DNA from: Streptomyces griseiscabiei
GTDB lineage: Bacteria; Actinomycetota; Actinomycetes; Streptomycetales; Streptomycetaceae
Length of the DNA: 64,000 bases
Direction of reading: 5' to 3'
Assembly: GCF_020010925.1 (NCBI RefSeq)
Contig: NZ_JAGJBZ010000001.1
Coordinates: forward strand, 620,001-684,000
In this document: positions 43,120 through 52,051 of the stretch, piece by piece
Numbering within the stretch: position 1 is the first letter of the stretch
How the letters are laid out: every line of letters starts with the position of its first letter
The notes under the pieces: model-generated
The model's database searches: none
Told to the model about the DNA's origin: nothing
Seen by the model: the letters and a program-made list of their open reading frames with translations, nothing else
Position numbers and translations under genes: made by a program

Positions 43120-43905
43120 TCACGCCACCCACTGCTCGTACCCCATCTTCGCCACCAGCGTGAACACCACCGTCAGCAGGACCACCCGGACGAAACCGCT
43201 GCCCTTCTTGAGGGCCGTACGCGCGCCCACCGTGCCGCCGACGAGGTTGAAGACCGCCATCAGGGCCGCCAACTGCCAGTACACCGTGCCCTTCCAGGCG
43301 AAGGTGGCGAGGGCGCCCGCATTGGTGCAGCAGTTGACGATCTTGGCGGTGGCGGAGGCGGTGACCAGGTCGAGGTGGAGGACGGCGGTGAGGGCGAGGA
43401 CCAGGAACGTACCGGTGCCGGGGCCGACGAGACCGTCGTAGAAGCCGATGCCGACGCCCGCGAGGCCGATCGCGGCGAGGACGCGGCGCGCGGAGACCGG
43501 GCCCGTGCCGGGGGCCGTGCCGAAGGCGGGACGCAGGATCACGAAGGCGCCCACGGCGACGAGGACCACCATGACCACCGGCTTCAGGATCTCGGTGCTC
43601 ATGCCCGCGGCCACGAACGCGCCGGCCGTCGAGCCCGCCAGCGCCGCCAGACCGATCCGTACGGCGATCTTCACGTCGACCGGGGTGCGGCGGGCGTACG
43701 TCACCGCCGCGCCCGTCGTGCCGACGATGGCGACCGCCTTGTTGGTGCCGAGCGCGTACTGCGCGGCCGAGGCGCCGTTCGGCAGGCCCAGCAGGAGGGT
43801 GGGGAGGAGCAGGAGCCCGCCACCGCCCACCACGGCGTCGATCCAGCCGGCCGCGAGGGCGGCGGCGCAGAGGACTACGACCATGGTCAGCGATATGTCG
43901 GGCAT
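43120..43905 (-). CDS. TauE/SafE-family permease
   Basis: 261 aa from ATG 43905 (MPDISLTMVVVLCAAALAAG); ATG 43944 would add 13 residues. About eight helices. Family signatures are AGWIDAVVGGGGLLLLPTLL near the N-terminus, ALGTNKAVAIVGTTGAAVTY, and GFYDGLVGPGTGTFLVLALT in the second half. These are anion exporters or importers of sulfite/sulfonate or related compounds. It is convergent with the sortase and divergent from the nitrite reductase operon; co-location with nitrite reductase could hint at an anion role, unproven. Confidence 0.9.
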   Translation of the reverse strand: MPDISLTMVVVLCAAALAAGWIDAVVGGGGLLLLPTLLLGLPNGASAAQYALGTNKAVAIVGTTGAAVTYARRTPVDVKIAVRIGLAALAGSTAGAFVAAGMSTEILKPVVMVVLVAVGAFVILRPAFGTAPGTGPVSARRVLAAIGLAGVGIGFYDGLVGPGTGTFLVLALTAVLHLDLVTASATAKIVNCCTNAGALATFAWKGTVYWQLAALMAVFNLVGGTVGARTALKKGSGFVRVVLLTVVFTLVAKMGYEQWVA

Positions 43906-44208
43906 GATCGCGACCCTATGCGGCGGGATAGGTGTGCTGTCCATCGACCTGAGGATCTTCTGAGCTTCGGCGGCACGCGCCCCCGGCCGCTGCCTCTCTC
44001 GTCGGCCCGTAGCCGCCCGCTCGCCCCGTATACGTGCACATGACCGCCGTATCGCCAGGTCAGCAGCGTGATCGAGGCCGTCCTCACACCCCACCCGGCT
44101 CTTCCGGAAACCCCTCACACCCCGGTCGGGGCCGCGGGGAGGGCAGCGTTCCCCGTGGGAAACAGACGTGATGCGGTCGGGTAACACCGGCACCGCACGC
44201 TCAGGGGC
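43906..44208. other. Divergent promoter region between TauE/SafE and nirB operon
   Basis: 303 nt. It contains the GAAAC/GTAAC pair at 44159-44185 and a GTTCCCCGTGGGAAAC near-palindrome (44148-44163). Nothing else recognisable. Confidence 0.45.
44148..44185 (+). promoter_or_regulatory. Candidate GlnR-type box before the nitrite reductase operon
   Basis: GAAAC at 44159-44163 and GTAAC at 44181-44185 are exactly 22 nt apart, matching the period seen upstream of nitrate reductase. GTTCCCCGTGGGAAAC (44148-44163) is a near-perfect inverted repeat overlapping the first site. Shared control of the two nitrogen genes by GlnR (or NnaR) is likely but unproven. Confidence 0.45.
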
Positions 44209-45435
44209 ATGACCTCGAATGAGCGTGTGGTGGTGATCGGCTCCGGCCTCGCGGGTGTACGTCTCGCCCGGCGGCTGGGAGAGCTGGGCATGCCCGCCAC
44301 GCTGGTGGGCGAGGAGGAGCACACACCGTACAACCGGGTGCTGCTCGCCGAAGTCCTGGCCGGACGGTACGCGCCCGAGGTCATCGCGTTGCCCGCCCCC
44401 GCCGAGCCGACCCGGCTGACGCGCGGCCGGGTGGTCCGTGTCGACCGCGAGATGCGAGCCGTACATCTCGCGGACGGCACGGAGATCGCGTACGACCGGC
44501 TGGTCCTCGCGACCGGTTCGAACCCGGTGCTGCCGCCGCTGCGCGGCCTGTGGGACCCGGAGCGGCACGAGTTCCCCGACGGGGTGCACGCCTTCCGGAC
44601 CATGGACGACTGCGTCGGCCTGTCGAAGGCCGTACGGCCGGGCGTGCGGGCCGTCGTCATCGGCGGTGGGCTCCTCGGGGTCTCCGCCGCCCGCGCGCTC
44701 GCCCTGCGCGGCGCGCAGGTGGTCCTCGCCCAGCAGGGCGAGCGGCTGATGGAACGTCAACTGGACCCGGCCGCCTCGAAGTTGGTCCGCCGGCATCTCA
44801 CCGACCTCGGTGTCGAGGTGCACACCGAGACCCGGGTACGGGCCGTGCGCAGCGTCGGCGGGACCGTGCGGTCGGTGTCGATGGCCGACGGATACGCCCT
44901 CGACGCGGATCTCGTGGTCATCGCCTGCGGGGTGCACCCCCGGGTGGGTCTCGCCCAGGAGGCGGGGCTCGCGGTGCACAAGGGCGTCATCGTCGACGAG
45001 GAGCTGCGCACCTCCGACCCCCGTATCCACGCCATCGGCGACTGCGCCCAGTTCGAGGGCACGGTGTACGGGCTCGCCACCCCGGCGCTCGAACAGGCAG
45101 ATGTGCTCGCCGAGTTGCTGGCGGGGAACGCGCACTCCCGTTACACCGGCACCCGCGCCCTGACCCGGCTGACGCTGGCCGGCGCCGACTTCCTCGACCT
45201 GGCCGCGTTCGGCGAGCCCGAGCCGCTGCCCGGTGACGACGTCATCCAGCTGGCCGACGCCACCCGCGGCACCTACCGCAAGGTCGTCGTCCGCGGCGAC
45301 CGCCTGGTCGGCGGGGTCCTCGTCGGCGAACTCGGCACCGTGGGCGCGCTCGCCCGCGCCTGGGAGGGAGCGGAGCCGCTCCCCACGGACGGCGCTCCCC
45401 TGCTCCACCTGCTCACCAACGATGGAGGCTCCTGA
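44209..45435 (+). CDS. FAD/NAD(P)-binding oxidoreductase of the nitrite reductase operon
   Basis: 408 aa. FAD Rossmann motif VVVIGSGLAGVRLARRLGEL (7-26), then EEHTPYNRVLLAEVLAGRY; NAD Rossmann AVVIGGGLLGVSAARALALR; second FAD motif IHAIGDCAQFEGTVYGLATP. It resembles the N-terminal half of NirB but lacks FeS and siroheme domains. It ends directly before nirB: the stop TGA abuts the nirB ATG with no gap. It may act as an accessory NADH reductase for nitrite or nitrate reduction. Confidence 0.9.
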   Translation: MTSNERVVVIGSGLAGVRLARRLGELGMPATLVGEEEHTPYNRVLLAEVLAGRYAPEVIALPAPAEPTRLTRGRVVRVDREMRAVHLADGTEIAYDRLVLATGSNPVLPPLRGLWDPERHEFPDGVHAFRTMDDCVGLSKAVRPGVRAVVIGGGLLGVSAARALALRGAQVVLAQQGERLMERQLDPAASKLVRRHLTDLGVEVHTETRVRAVRSVGGTVRSVSMADGYALDADLVVIACGVHPRVGLAQEAGLAVHKGVIVDEELRTSDPRIHAIGDCAQFEGTVYGLATPALEQADVLAELLAGNAHSRYTGTRALTRLTLAGADFLDLAAFGEPEPLPGDDVIQLADATRGTYRKVVVRGDRLVGGVLVGELGTVGALARAWEGAEPLPTDGAPLLHLLTNDGGS

Positions 45436-48048
45436 ATGTCCGCCACCCTGGGGGCCACCCCCACGATCGTGCTCGTCGGCCACGGCATGGTCGGCCAGCG
45501 CTTCCTCGAAGCGCTCGCCGAGCGCGGCCTGACCGCCACGCACCGCGTGGTCGTGCTCTGCGAGGAGCCTCGCCCGGCGTACGACCGGGTGGCGCTCACC
45601 TCGTACTTCGCGGGCAAGAGCCCCGAGGACCTCTCCATGACCGACATGGAGTTCATCGAGACGCACGGCATCGAGCTGTTCGTCGGCGACCCGGCCGAGA
45701 CCGTCGACCGTGAGTCGAGGAAGGTCACGGCCCGCTCCGGGCAGGTCTTCGAGTACGACGTCCTCGTCCTCGCCACCGGCTCGTTCCCCTTCGTGCCGCC
45801 GGTCCCCCACAAGGACGCCGCGGGCTGCTTCGTCTACCGCACGATCGAGGACCTGCTCGCGATCGAGGAGTACGCGAAGACGGCCGAGACCGGTGCCGTG
45901 GTCGGCGGCGGTCTGCTGGGACTTGAGGCGGCCGGCGCGCTGAAGGGCCTCGGACTCACCTCACACATCGTGGAGTTCGCGCCCCGGCTGATGCCGGTGC
46001 AGGTGGACGACGGCGGCGGCGCCGCGCTGCTGCGGACCATCGAGGACATGGGTCTGAGCGTGCACACGGGTGTGGGTACGCAGGAGATCGTGGTCGACGA
46101 GGCCGGTGCCGTCACCGGCATGAAACTCTCCGACGGCTCCGAACTCGCCACCGACCTGGTCGTGTTCAGCGCCGGTGTCCGCCCCCGCGACCAGCTCGCC
46201 CGTGACTGCGGGCTGACGGTCGGCGAGCGCGGCGGCATCAGCGTCGACGAGCAGTGCCGGACCGTCTCCGACCCGCAGGTCTTCGCGATCGGCGAGTGCG
46301 CGCTGGCCTCCGACGGCCGGGTGTACGGCCTGGTGGCCCCCGGGTACGAGCAGGCCGAGACGGCCGCCGCCACGATCGCGGCGGACGAGGCGTCCTTCAC
46401 GGGCGCCGACATGTCCACCAAGCTCAAGCTGCTCGGCGTGGACGTCGCCTCGTTCGGTGACGCGCACGGCGCGACCGCCGACTGCCTGGACGTCGTGTAC
46501 TCCGACTCCCGCTCGGGTGTCTACAAGAAGCTGGTCATCGGCCGCGGCGGCGAACTGCTCGGCGGCATCCTGGTGGGTGACGCGGAGGCGTACGGCACGC
46601 TGAAGGCGTTCACCGGGTCGGTCCCGCCCGTCTCCCCCGAGTCGCTGGTCCTCCCGGCGGGCTCCGGCGGCGGCGCCCAGCTCGGCCCGTCCGCGCTGCC
46701 GGACGAGGCGATCATCTGCTCCTGCCACAACGTGTCCAAGGGCGCGATCCGGGGCGCGGTGACCGAGCACTCCTGCACCACCGTGCCCGAGGTCAAGAAG
46801 TGCACCAAGGCCGGTACGGGCTGCGGCAGTTGTGTGAAGGTGCTGGGCCAGCTGGTCACCGCCGAGCTGGAAGCCGGCGGCGTGGTCGTCGACAAGGGCC
46901 TGTGCGGCTGCTTCTCGCAGACCCGCGAGGAGCTGTACGAGATCGTCCTCGCCCTGCGCGTCAACACCTACCAGGACCTGCTGGACCGCTACGGCCGCGA
47001 CGGGGCCAAGGGCGGCGACGGCTGCGAGGTCTGCAAGCCCGCGGTCGGCTCGATCATCGCCTCCCTCGCCCCGACCATCGGCGCGAGCGGCTATGTCCTG
47101 GAGGGTGAGCAGGCGGCCCTGCAGGACAGCAACGACCACTTCCTGGCCAACCTCCAGAAGAACGGCTCGTACTCGGTCGTCCCGCGCATCCCCGGCGGTG
47201 AGATCACCCCCGAGGGGCTGATCGTGATCGGTGAGATCGCCCGCGACTTCGGTCTCTACACGAAGATCACCGGTGGTCAGCGGATCGACATGTTCGGCGC
47301 CCGCGTCGAGCAACTCCCGCTGATCTGGACCCGGTTGGTGGACGCCGGCTTCGAGTCCGGTCACGCCTACGGCAAGTCGCTGCGGACCGTGAAGTCCTGT
47401 GTGGGCCAGACCTGGTGCCGCTACGGCGTCCAGGACTCCGTCCGCATGGCGATCGACCTGGAGCTGCGCTACCGGGGCCTCAGGTCCCCGCACAAGCTGA
47501 AGTCGGCGGTCTCCGGATGCGCCCGTGAATGCGCCGAGGCCCAGTCGAAGGACTTCGGCATCATCGCGACGTCGAACGGCTGGAACCTCTACGTCGGCGG
47601 CAACGGCGGCGCCACCCCGCGCCACGCGGACCTCCTCGCCCAGGACCTGAACGACACCGAACTCATCAGGCTCATCGACCGCTTCCTGATGTTCTACATC
47701 CGCACCGCGGACCGTTTGGAGCGCACCTCGACCTGGCTGGAGCGCATCCCCGGCGGCCTGGACCACGTCCGCGACGTGGTCGTGGAGGACTCGCTCGGCA
47801 TCTGCGAGGAGCTGGAGTCCCTGATGACCGACCACGTCGCGCACTACGCCGACGAGTGGGCCTCCACCATCAACGACCCGGAGAAGCTGGCCCGGTTCGT
47901 GTCCTTCGTCAACGCCCCCGACACCCCGGACCCGGTCGTCGGCTTCGTCCCCGAGCGTGAGCAGATCAAGCCCGACCTGCCGCTGCTGTCCATCGGTCTG
48001 CGGCCCGCCGCCGCCGAAGAAGTCCTGGAAGGAAGTGCCCAGCGATGA
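45436..48048 (+). CDS. nirB: Nitrite reductase (NAD(P)H), large subunit
   Basis: 870 aa. Domains in order: FAD/NADH reductase (PTIVLVGHGMVGQRFLEALA at 10-29; VVGGGLLGLEAAGALKGLGL near 155), BFD-type [2Fe-2S] domain with CSCHNVSKGAIRGAV and CTKAGTGCGSC (about 435-475), a second cysteine pair (DKGLCGCFSQ, GCEVCKPAVG), then the ferredoxin-like and siroheme/[4Fe-4S] half with SCVGQTWCRYGVQDSVRMAI and SGCARECAEAQSKDFGIIAT (cluster Cys). It reduces nitrite to ammonium with six electrons in the cytoplasm. It overlaps nirD by 4 nt (ATGA). Confidence 0.96.
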   Translation: MSATLGATPTIVLVGHGMVGQRFLEALAERGLTATHRVVVLCEEPRPAYDRVALTSYFAGKSPEDLSMTDMEFIETHGIELFVGDPAETVDRESRKVTARSGQVFEYDVLVLATGSFPFVPPVPHKDAAGCFVYRTIEDLLAIEEYAKTAETGAVVGGGLLGLEAAGALKGLGLTSHIVEFAPRLMPVQVDDGGGAALLRTIEDMGLSVHTGVGTQEIVVDEAGAVTGMKLSDGSELATDLVVFSAGVRPRDQLARDCGLTVGERGGISVDEQCRTVSDPQVFAIGECALASDGRVYGLVAPGYEQAETAAATIAADEASFTGADMSTKLKLLGVDVASFGDAHGATADCLDVVYSDSRSGVYKKLVIGRGGELLGGILVGDAEAYGTLKAFTGSVPPVSPESLVLPAGSGGGAQLGPSALPDEAIICSCHNVSKGAIRGAVTEHSCTTVPEVKKCTKAGTGCGSCVKVLGQLVTAELEAGGVVVDKGLCGCFSQTREELYEIVLALRVNTYQDLLDRYGRDGAKGGDGCEVCKPAVGSIIASLAPTIGASGYVLEGEQAALQDSNDHFLANLQKNGSYSVVPRIPGGEITPEGLIVIGEIARDFGLYTKITGGQRIDMFGARVEQLPLIWTRLVDAGFESGHAYGKSLRTVKSCVGQTWCRYGVQDSVRMAIDLELRYRGLRSPHKLKSAVSGCARECAEAQSKDFGIIATSNGWNLYVGGNGGATPRHADLLAQDLNDTELIRLIDRFLMFYIRTADRLERTSTWLERIPGGLDHVRDVVVEDSLGICEELESLMTDHVAHYADEWASTINDPEKLARFVSFVNAPDTPDPVVGFVPEREQIKPDLPLLSIGLRPAAAEEVLEGSAQR

Positions 48049-48395
48049 CCCTCGCTCCCGAGAAGACCGATGTGAAGGTCCAACTGCGGCTGGCGGACGG
48101 CTGGTTCACGGTCTGCGACCTGACCCTGCTGATCCCGGGCCGCGGTGTGGCCGCCCTCCTCCCGGACGGCGAGCAGGCCGCGCTGTTCCTCGACCGCGCG
48201 GGGAAGCTGTACGCCGTCGACAACCGCGACCCCTTCGGCGGCGCCGCCGTCCTCTCCCGCGGCCTCACCGGCAGCCACCAGGGCCGCCCCTTCGTGGCCT
48301 CCCCGCTCCTGAAGCAGCGCTTCGACCTGGAGAACGGGCAGTGCCTGGACGACGAGACGGTACGGATCACGGCGTACGAGGTGCGGGCGGCGTAG
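48045..48395 (+). CDS. nirD: Nitrite reductase (NAD(P)H), small subunit
   Basis: 116 aa. Rieske-like fold: VCDLTLLIPGRGVAALLPDG, LFLDRAGKLYAVDNRDPFGG, LKQRFDLENGQCLDDE. The Cys/His cluster ligands of true Rieske proteins are absent, as is normal for NirD. Start ATG overlaps the nirB stop, giving coupled translation. It is the accessory subunit needed for NirB activity in bacteria. Confidence 0.94.
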   Translation: MTLAPEKTDVKVQLRLADGWFTVCDLTLLIPGRGVAALLPDGEQAALFLDRAGKLYAVDNRDPFGGAAVLSRGLTGSHQGRPFVASPLLKQRFDLENGQCLDDETVRITAYEVRAA

Positions 48396-48413
48396 CCCGG
48401 ACCTCCCCGCCCG

Positions 48414-49343
48414 TCACGCCTTCAGCTCCGAGCACCTGACCCCGGTCAGGTGCTCGGAGGCGGTCCAGAGGCGTTCGCCCGCCCGGTCGTCGAGAGTCCA
48501 GGGCGCCCGGGGCGACGGACGCGGGGCGCCCCACATCCCGAAGGCCGGGCCGATGAAGGAGTCGGGGCGTACGCCGGGGGCGGTCGCCGCGTACAGCGTG
48601 GGCAGGGCGCCCCCTTCGGGGGACTGGGCGAAGAAGCGGTTGCCGACGCGCATGAAGCGTTCGACGCCCTTGCGGCCCTCGGCGGCCGGCCCGGCCGTCT
48701 GGAGGTTGGTGGACGCGTACCCGGGGTGCGCGGCGGCGGCGACGACCTCCGAGCCGTTCGTCGCGAGCCGCCGGGCCAGCTCGTGGGTGAAGAGCAGGTT
48801 GGCGGTCTTGGAGCGGCCGTAGGCGAGCCAACGGCCGTACGGCCGCTCGCTGTCGAGGTCGTCGATGTCGATGTTCGCCCGCAGGTGCATGAAGCTGGAG
48901 ACGGTCACGACGCGGGCGCCGGGAGTGCCGAGGAGCAGTGGCAGGAGCAGGCCGGTCAGCGCGAAGTGACCGAGGTGGTTGGTCCCGAACTGCGTCTCGA
49001 AGCCGTCGGCCGTGCGGCCCTGGGCCACGGCCATCACGCCCGCGTTGTTGACGAGCAGGTCCAGCCGGTCGCTCGCGCGGGCGTACGTCTGCGCGAAGTC
49101 CCGTACGGAGCCCAGGTCCCCGAGGTCGAGACGGATCAACTCCGCGCTGCCGTCGGGGACTTCGGCGGCCATCCGCTCCAGCGCGGCGGCGCCCCGCTCC
49201 TCGCTGCGGCAGGCGAGGACGACGTGGGCGCCGCGGCGGGCGAGTTCCCTCGCGGTGACGTAGCCGAGGCCGCTGTTGGCGCCGGTGACCACCGCGGTGC
49301 GGCCGCGTCGGTCCGGGATGTCGCGCAGGGTCCAGCCTGGCAT
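48414..49343 (-). CDS. Short-chain dehydrogenase/reductase
   Basis: 309 aa. Cofactor motif AVVTGANSGLGYVTARELAR (TGxxxGxG, 17-36), NNAGVMAV, catalytic Ser in VVTVSSFMHLRANIDIDDL and YGRSKTANLLF (YxxxK). It resembles WWOX/retinol- or protochlorophyllide-reductase-like SDRs. The Ser/Tyr/Lys set is complete, so it is probably active, NADP(H)-dependent; substrate unknown. Convergent with nirD (19 nt gap) and separate from the SulP operon. Confidence 0.92.
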   Translation of the reverse strand: MPGWTLRDIPDRRGRTAVVTGANSGLGYVTARELARRGAHVVLACRSEERGAAALERMAAEVPDGSAELIRLDLGDLGSVRDFAQTYARASDRLDLLVNNAGVMAVAQGRTADGFETQFGTNHLGHFALTGLLLPLLLGTPGARVVTVSSFMHLRANIDIDDLDSERPYGRWLAYGRSKTANLLFTHELARRLATNGSEVVAAAAHPGYASTNLQTAGPAAEGRKGVERFMRVGNRFFAQSPEGGALPTLYAATAPGVRPDSFIGPAFGMWGAPRPSPRAPWTLDDRAGERLWTASEHLTGVRCSELKA

Positions 49344-49440
49344 GGCGCCGCCTTCCCGAGGTGTTTCCTGGGCCGGTTTCAGCGTAGACCGGTGGGGGGT
49401 GTTGTGGGAGGTGTGTCGGCTGCGGGTGGGTGGGGGCTGG

Positions 49441-49538
49441 TCGCGCAGTTCCCCGCGCCCCTGAAAAGCAGGGGCTGCGCCCCGTGCTTGTCAGGCCCGC
49501 AGGGGCCTGGTCTTTCAGGGGCGCGGGGAACTGCGCGA
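49441..49538. repeat. 26-bp perfect inverted repeat (dispersed Streptomyces-type element)
   Basis: The left arm 49441-49466 (TCGCGCAGTTCCCCGCGCCC + CTGAAA) is exactly complementary to the right arm 49513-49538. The 46-nt centre holds its own hairpin (AGGGGCTGCGCCCC). Reduced copies lie at 20098, 23702 and 26603. The right arm overlaps the last codons and stop of the SulP gene. Confidence 0.85.
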
Positions 49539-51413
49539 GAAGCCCCACTCGTCCGCGGTCGGCATCGGGCGGGTGTCGAGGTAGAACCACTCGGCGGTGG
49601 GCCCGGGGCCGGTCCCGGGACCGGGGCCGGGGCCGTGCGGCAGCGGGCCGGTGCCGCCGACCGCCGCCGTTCCGATCGTGGCGTAGTCCCACACCTCGGT
49701 CGACGCCGGCTCCGGCTCCCTCGACTCTGCCGGCTTCGTCGGCGCCGCCGGCTGCGTGAGGTCGGGCATCAGCAGTTCCACCCGCAGCCCGGCCCCCCGC
49801 TGCTGCGCCACGAACTCCTCGACCTGGTTGCGGCAGGCGTGGTCGAGGTGGGTGACACCGAGCAGGTCGAGGCGGATGCGCGGCTTGCCGGAGGCCGCCG
49901 CGTTCTCCAGCGCGTCTATCAGCTTCGGCAGCCGCAGGAACGTCGCGTTGCCCGCCATGACGACCTTCGCCGTGTCGTCCTCGATGTGCTGCCGGATGAC
50001 GGTCTGCGACATCCGCAGCGCGGCCAGCACGATGCCCGCGGCCAGCCCGAACAGCACCCCTTCGAGCAGCGCGGTCGCCGTGATGACCAGGGTGGTCAGC
50101 GTCATCACCGCGAACTCGCCCCGGTCCTGCCGCCACATCTTCGGGAACTCGTCCGGCGCGAAGAGTTTCCACCCGCTGTGCACGAGGACACCCGCGAGCA
50201 CCGAGATCGGGATCAGCGCCAGCACCTGCGGCAGCAGCAGCGCGAAGGCGAGCAGCCACAGGCCGTGCAGCGTACGGGAGAGGCGGGTCTTGGCCCCGGC
50301 CTGGACGTTGGCCGAGCTGCGCGCGACGACGGCGGTGATGGGCAGCGCGCCGAGCAGGCCGGCGATCGTGTTGCCCGCGCCCTGGGCGATCAGCTCGGTG
50401 TTGTAGCGGGTGCGCGGGCCGTTGTGCATCCGGTCCACGGCGGCGGCGGTGAACAGGCTCTCCGCCGAGGCGATCACGGTGAAGGTGAGGATCGCCGTGA
50501 TGATCCCGGCACTGGCCAGCCCGGACAGCTGCCCCGGCCCCGGCACGTCCACGGAGGCCAGCAGATTGCCGACCTGGAGCGTCTTCACCTCGACGCCCGG
50601 CAGCGCGGCGACCGCGATCCCGATGCCGACGGCCACCAGCGCGGCCGGGACCTTCTTGACCGGCCCGGGCATCTGCTTCCACAGGAAGCTGAGCACGATC
50701 GTGACGATGCCGAGCCCGGCCGCGATGAGCGCCTGCGGGTTCGTCACGGTGTCGGCGATCAGCCCGGGGACACCCGCCATGTTCTCCAGCGGGGTGCCGG
50801 GCGCCTTGGAGTCGGACATCGGGTAGAGCTGGCTGAACATCAGCGGCAGGCCGATGCCCGCCAGCATGCCCTGGACCACGGCGAGGGAGATCGCCTGGAA
50901 CATCCGGCCCAGCTTCACCAGGCCCAGCACGATCTGGAGGATGCCGGAGAAGAGGACGATCACGCCGAGCATCGCGACGCCGAACTCCATGACCGTCTCC
51001 GCGACGAGCGCCGCGAGACCGGCCGCCGGGCCGCTGACCTGGAGGGTGCTGCCGCGCACCGCGCCGACCACCAGGCCGCCGATCACCCCGGAGATGATGC
51101 CCAGTTCGGCGGGCACACCGGAGGCCACGGCCACACCGATACAGAGCGGCAGCGCGACCAGGAAGACGACGAGGGACGCGGTGATCTCGGTGCCGAAGTC
51201 GATGCGCCCGCCGCCGGAGGCGCCTGGGCGGGTGCCCTTGGCTCCGGGGGGCGGTGCCGATGCCGGTGCCGATGCCGGTGCTTCCTGCGGGAAGCCGGGG
51301 ATGTCGGGGGCGTATCGGGGGGCGGCGGGGAACTCGCTGAAGGCGGCGGGGGCGGGGGCGGGGGCGGGCCCGGGGGTGCCCTGCTCGCGCCGGCGGCCGT
51401 GGAGACCGCTCAT
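49515..51413 (-). CDS. SulP-family anion (bicarbonate/sulfate) transporter with STAS domain
   Basis: 632 aa. A Pro/Ala-rich cytoplasmic N-terminus (1-67) precedes 12-14 helices: ASLVVFLVALPLCIGVAVAS, GSTLQVSGPAAGLAALVAET, then ASAESLFTAAAVDRMHNGPR and LPITAVVARSSANVQAGAKT. A STAS domain follows (about 480-565, FLRLPKLIDALENAAASGKP). The tail after it is low-complexity (GPLPHGPGPGPGTGPGP). The last residues (GFSRSSPRP) and the stop are encoded by the dispersed repeat at 49441-49538. Start overlaps the carbonic anhydrase stop (ATGA), so bicarbonate is the likeliest substrate. Confidence 0.9.
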   Translation of the reverse strand: MSGLHGRRREQGTPGPAPAPAPAAFSEFPAAPRYAPDIPGFPQEAPASAPASAPPPGAKGTRPGASGGGRIDFGTEITASLVVFLVALPLCIGVAVASGVPAELGIISGVIGGLVVGAVRGSTLQVSGPAAGLAALVAETVMEFGVAMLGVIVLFSGILQIVLGLVKLGRMFQAISLAVVQGMLAGIGLPLMFSQLYPMSDSKAPGTPLENMAGVPGLIADTVTNPQALIAAGLGIVTIVLSFLWKQMPGPVKKVPAALVAVGIGIAVAALPGVEVKTLQVGNLLASVDVPGPGQLSGLASAGIITAILTFTVIASAESLFTAAAVDRMHNGPRTRYNTELIAQGAGNTIAGLLGALPITAVVARSSANVQAGAKTRLSRTLHGLWLLAFALLLPQVLALIPISVLAGVLVHSGWKLFAPDEFPKMWRQDRGEFAVMTLTTLVITATALLEGVLFGLAAGIVLAALRMSQTVIRQHIEDDTAKVVMAGNATFLRLPKLIDALENAAASGKPRIRLDLLGVTHLDHACRNQVEEFVAQQRGAGLRVELLMPDLTQPAAPTKPAESREPEPASTEVWDYATIGTAAVGGTGPLPHGPGPGPGTGPGPTAEWFYLDTRPMPTADEWGFSRSSPRP

Positions 51414-52051
51414 GAGCCGTGCACCTGGAAGCCGCCGTCCGCGTCCAGTTCATGGATCTTGCCGGTGTCGATCTCGTAGTACCAGCCGTGCAACCGCAGC
51501 CGTCCTGAGTCGAGTTGCTGCCGGGCGACCGGGTACTCGCGCAGGACCGCGAGCTGGTTGCGGATGTTGAGCTGGACGACCTCGCGCAGGGCGGGGTCCT
51601 CGGACTGCTCGGTGTCCCGGGCGGTGCCCGTGTCCCCGAGGACCGGTTCGAGCGCGGGGCGGGCGTAGTCGAGCCAGGCGTCCACCCTGGGCAGTCCGGA
51701 CAGGTCGGCGCCGTACTTCAGCGCCCCCATCGCACCGCAGTGGGAATGGCCACACACCACGAGGTCCTGAACGCCGAGCACCTCCAGCGCGTACTCGATG
51801 GTGGCGGCCTCACCGGAGGCGGCCCCCTGCGCGTCATGTGCGTCGTGCGGGGGCACGATGTTGCCCGCATTCCGTAGCTCGAATATCTCGCCGGGCCGCG
51901 CCCCGGTGATCAGGGCGGGAATCACCCGCGAGTCCGAGCAGGTAATGAACAACGCCTCGGGAAATTGCCCGACGGCGAGTTTCCGGTATTCGTCACTCTC
52001 GAAGTCGACCCGCCGCTTGAACGACCGGGCGCGATCCAGCAACGCCTTCAC
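51410..52051 (-). CDS. Beta-class carbonic anhydrase
   Basis: 213 aa. Zinc ligands and active-site dyad are in ALFITCSDSRVIPALITGAR (Cys; Asp-Arg dyad) and VCGHSHCGAMGALKYGADLS (His, Cys). IFELRNAGNIVPPHDAHD completes the pocket. It interconverts CO2 and bicarbonate. It is followed with a 4-nt overlap by the SulP transporter gene, a pairing known for bicarbonate uptake or carbon supply. Promoter region 52052-52344 precedes it. Confidence 0.95.
   Translation of the reverse strand: MKALLDRARSFKRRVDFESDEYRKLAVGQFPEALFITCSDSRVIPALITGARPGEIFELRNAGNIVPPHDAHDAQGAASGEAATIEYALEVLGVQDLVVCGHSHCGAMGALKYGADLSGLPRVDAWLDYARPALEPVLGDTGTARDTEQSEDPALREVVQLNIRNQLAVLREYPVARQQLDSGRLRLHGWYYEIDTGKIHELDADGGFQVHGS

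Noticed and set aside
45961..47844. 627-codon open frame antisense to nirB
   Set aside because: High-GC shadow frame; composition lacks protein-like patterns while nirB on the other strand has complete motifs.
48045..48395. NirD as a damaged Rieske protein
   Set aside because: Loss of the Cys/His cluster ligands is normal in NirD small subunits.
49441..49538. Ends of an insertion sequence
   Set aside because: No transposase, no flanking target duplication, and similar arms recur singly elsewhere.
48450..51479. 1009-codon frame antisense to the SDR/SulP/carbonic anhydrase genes
   Set aside because: Spans three real genes and the inverted repeat; purely a consequence of codon bias.
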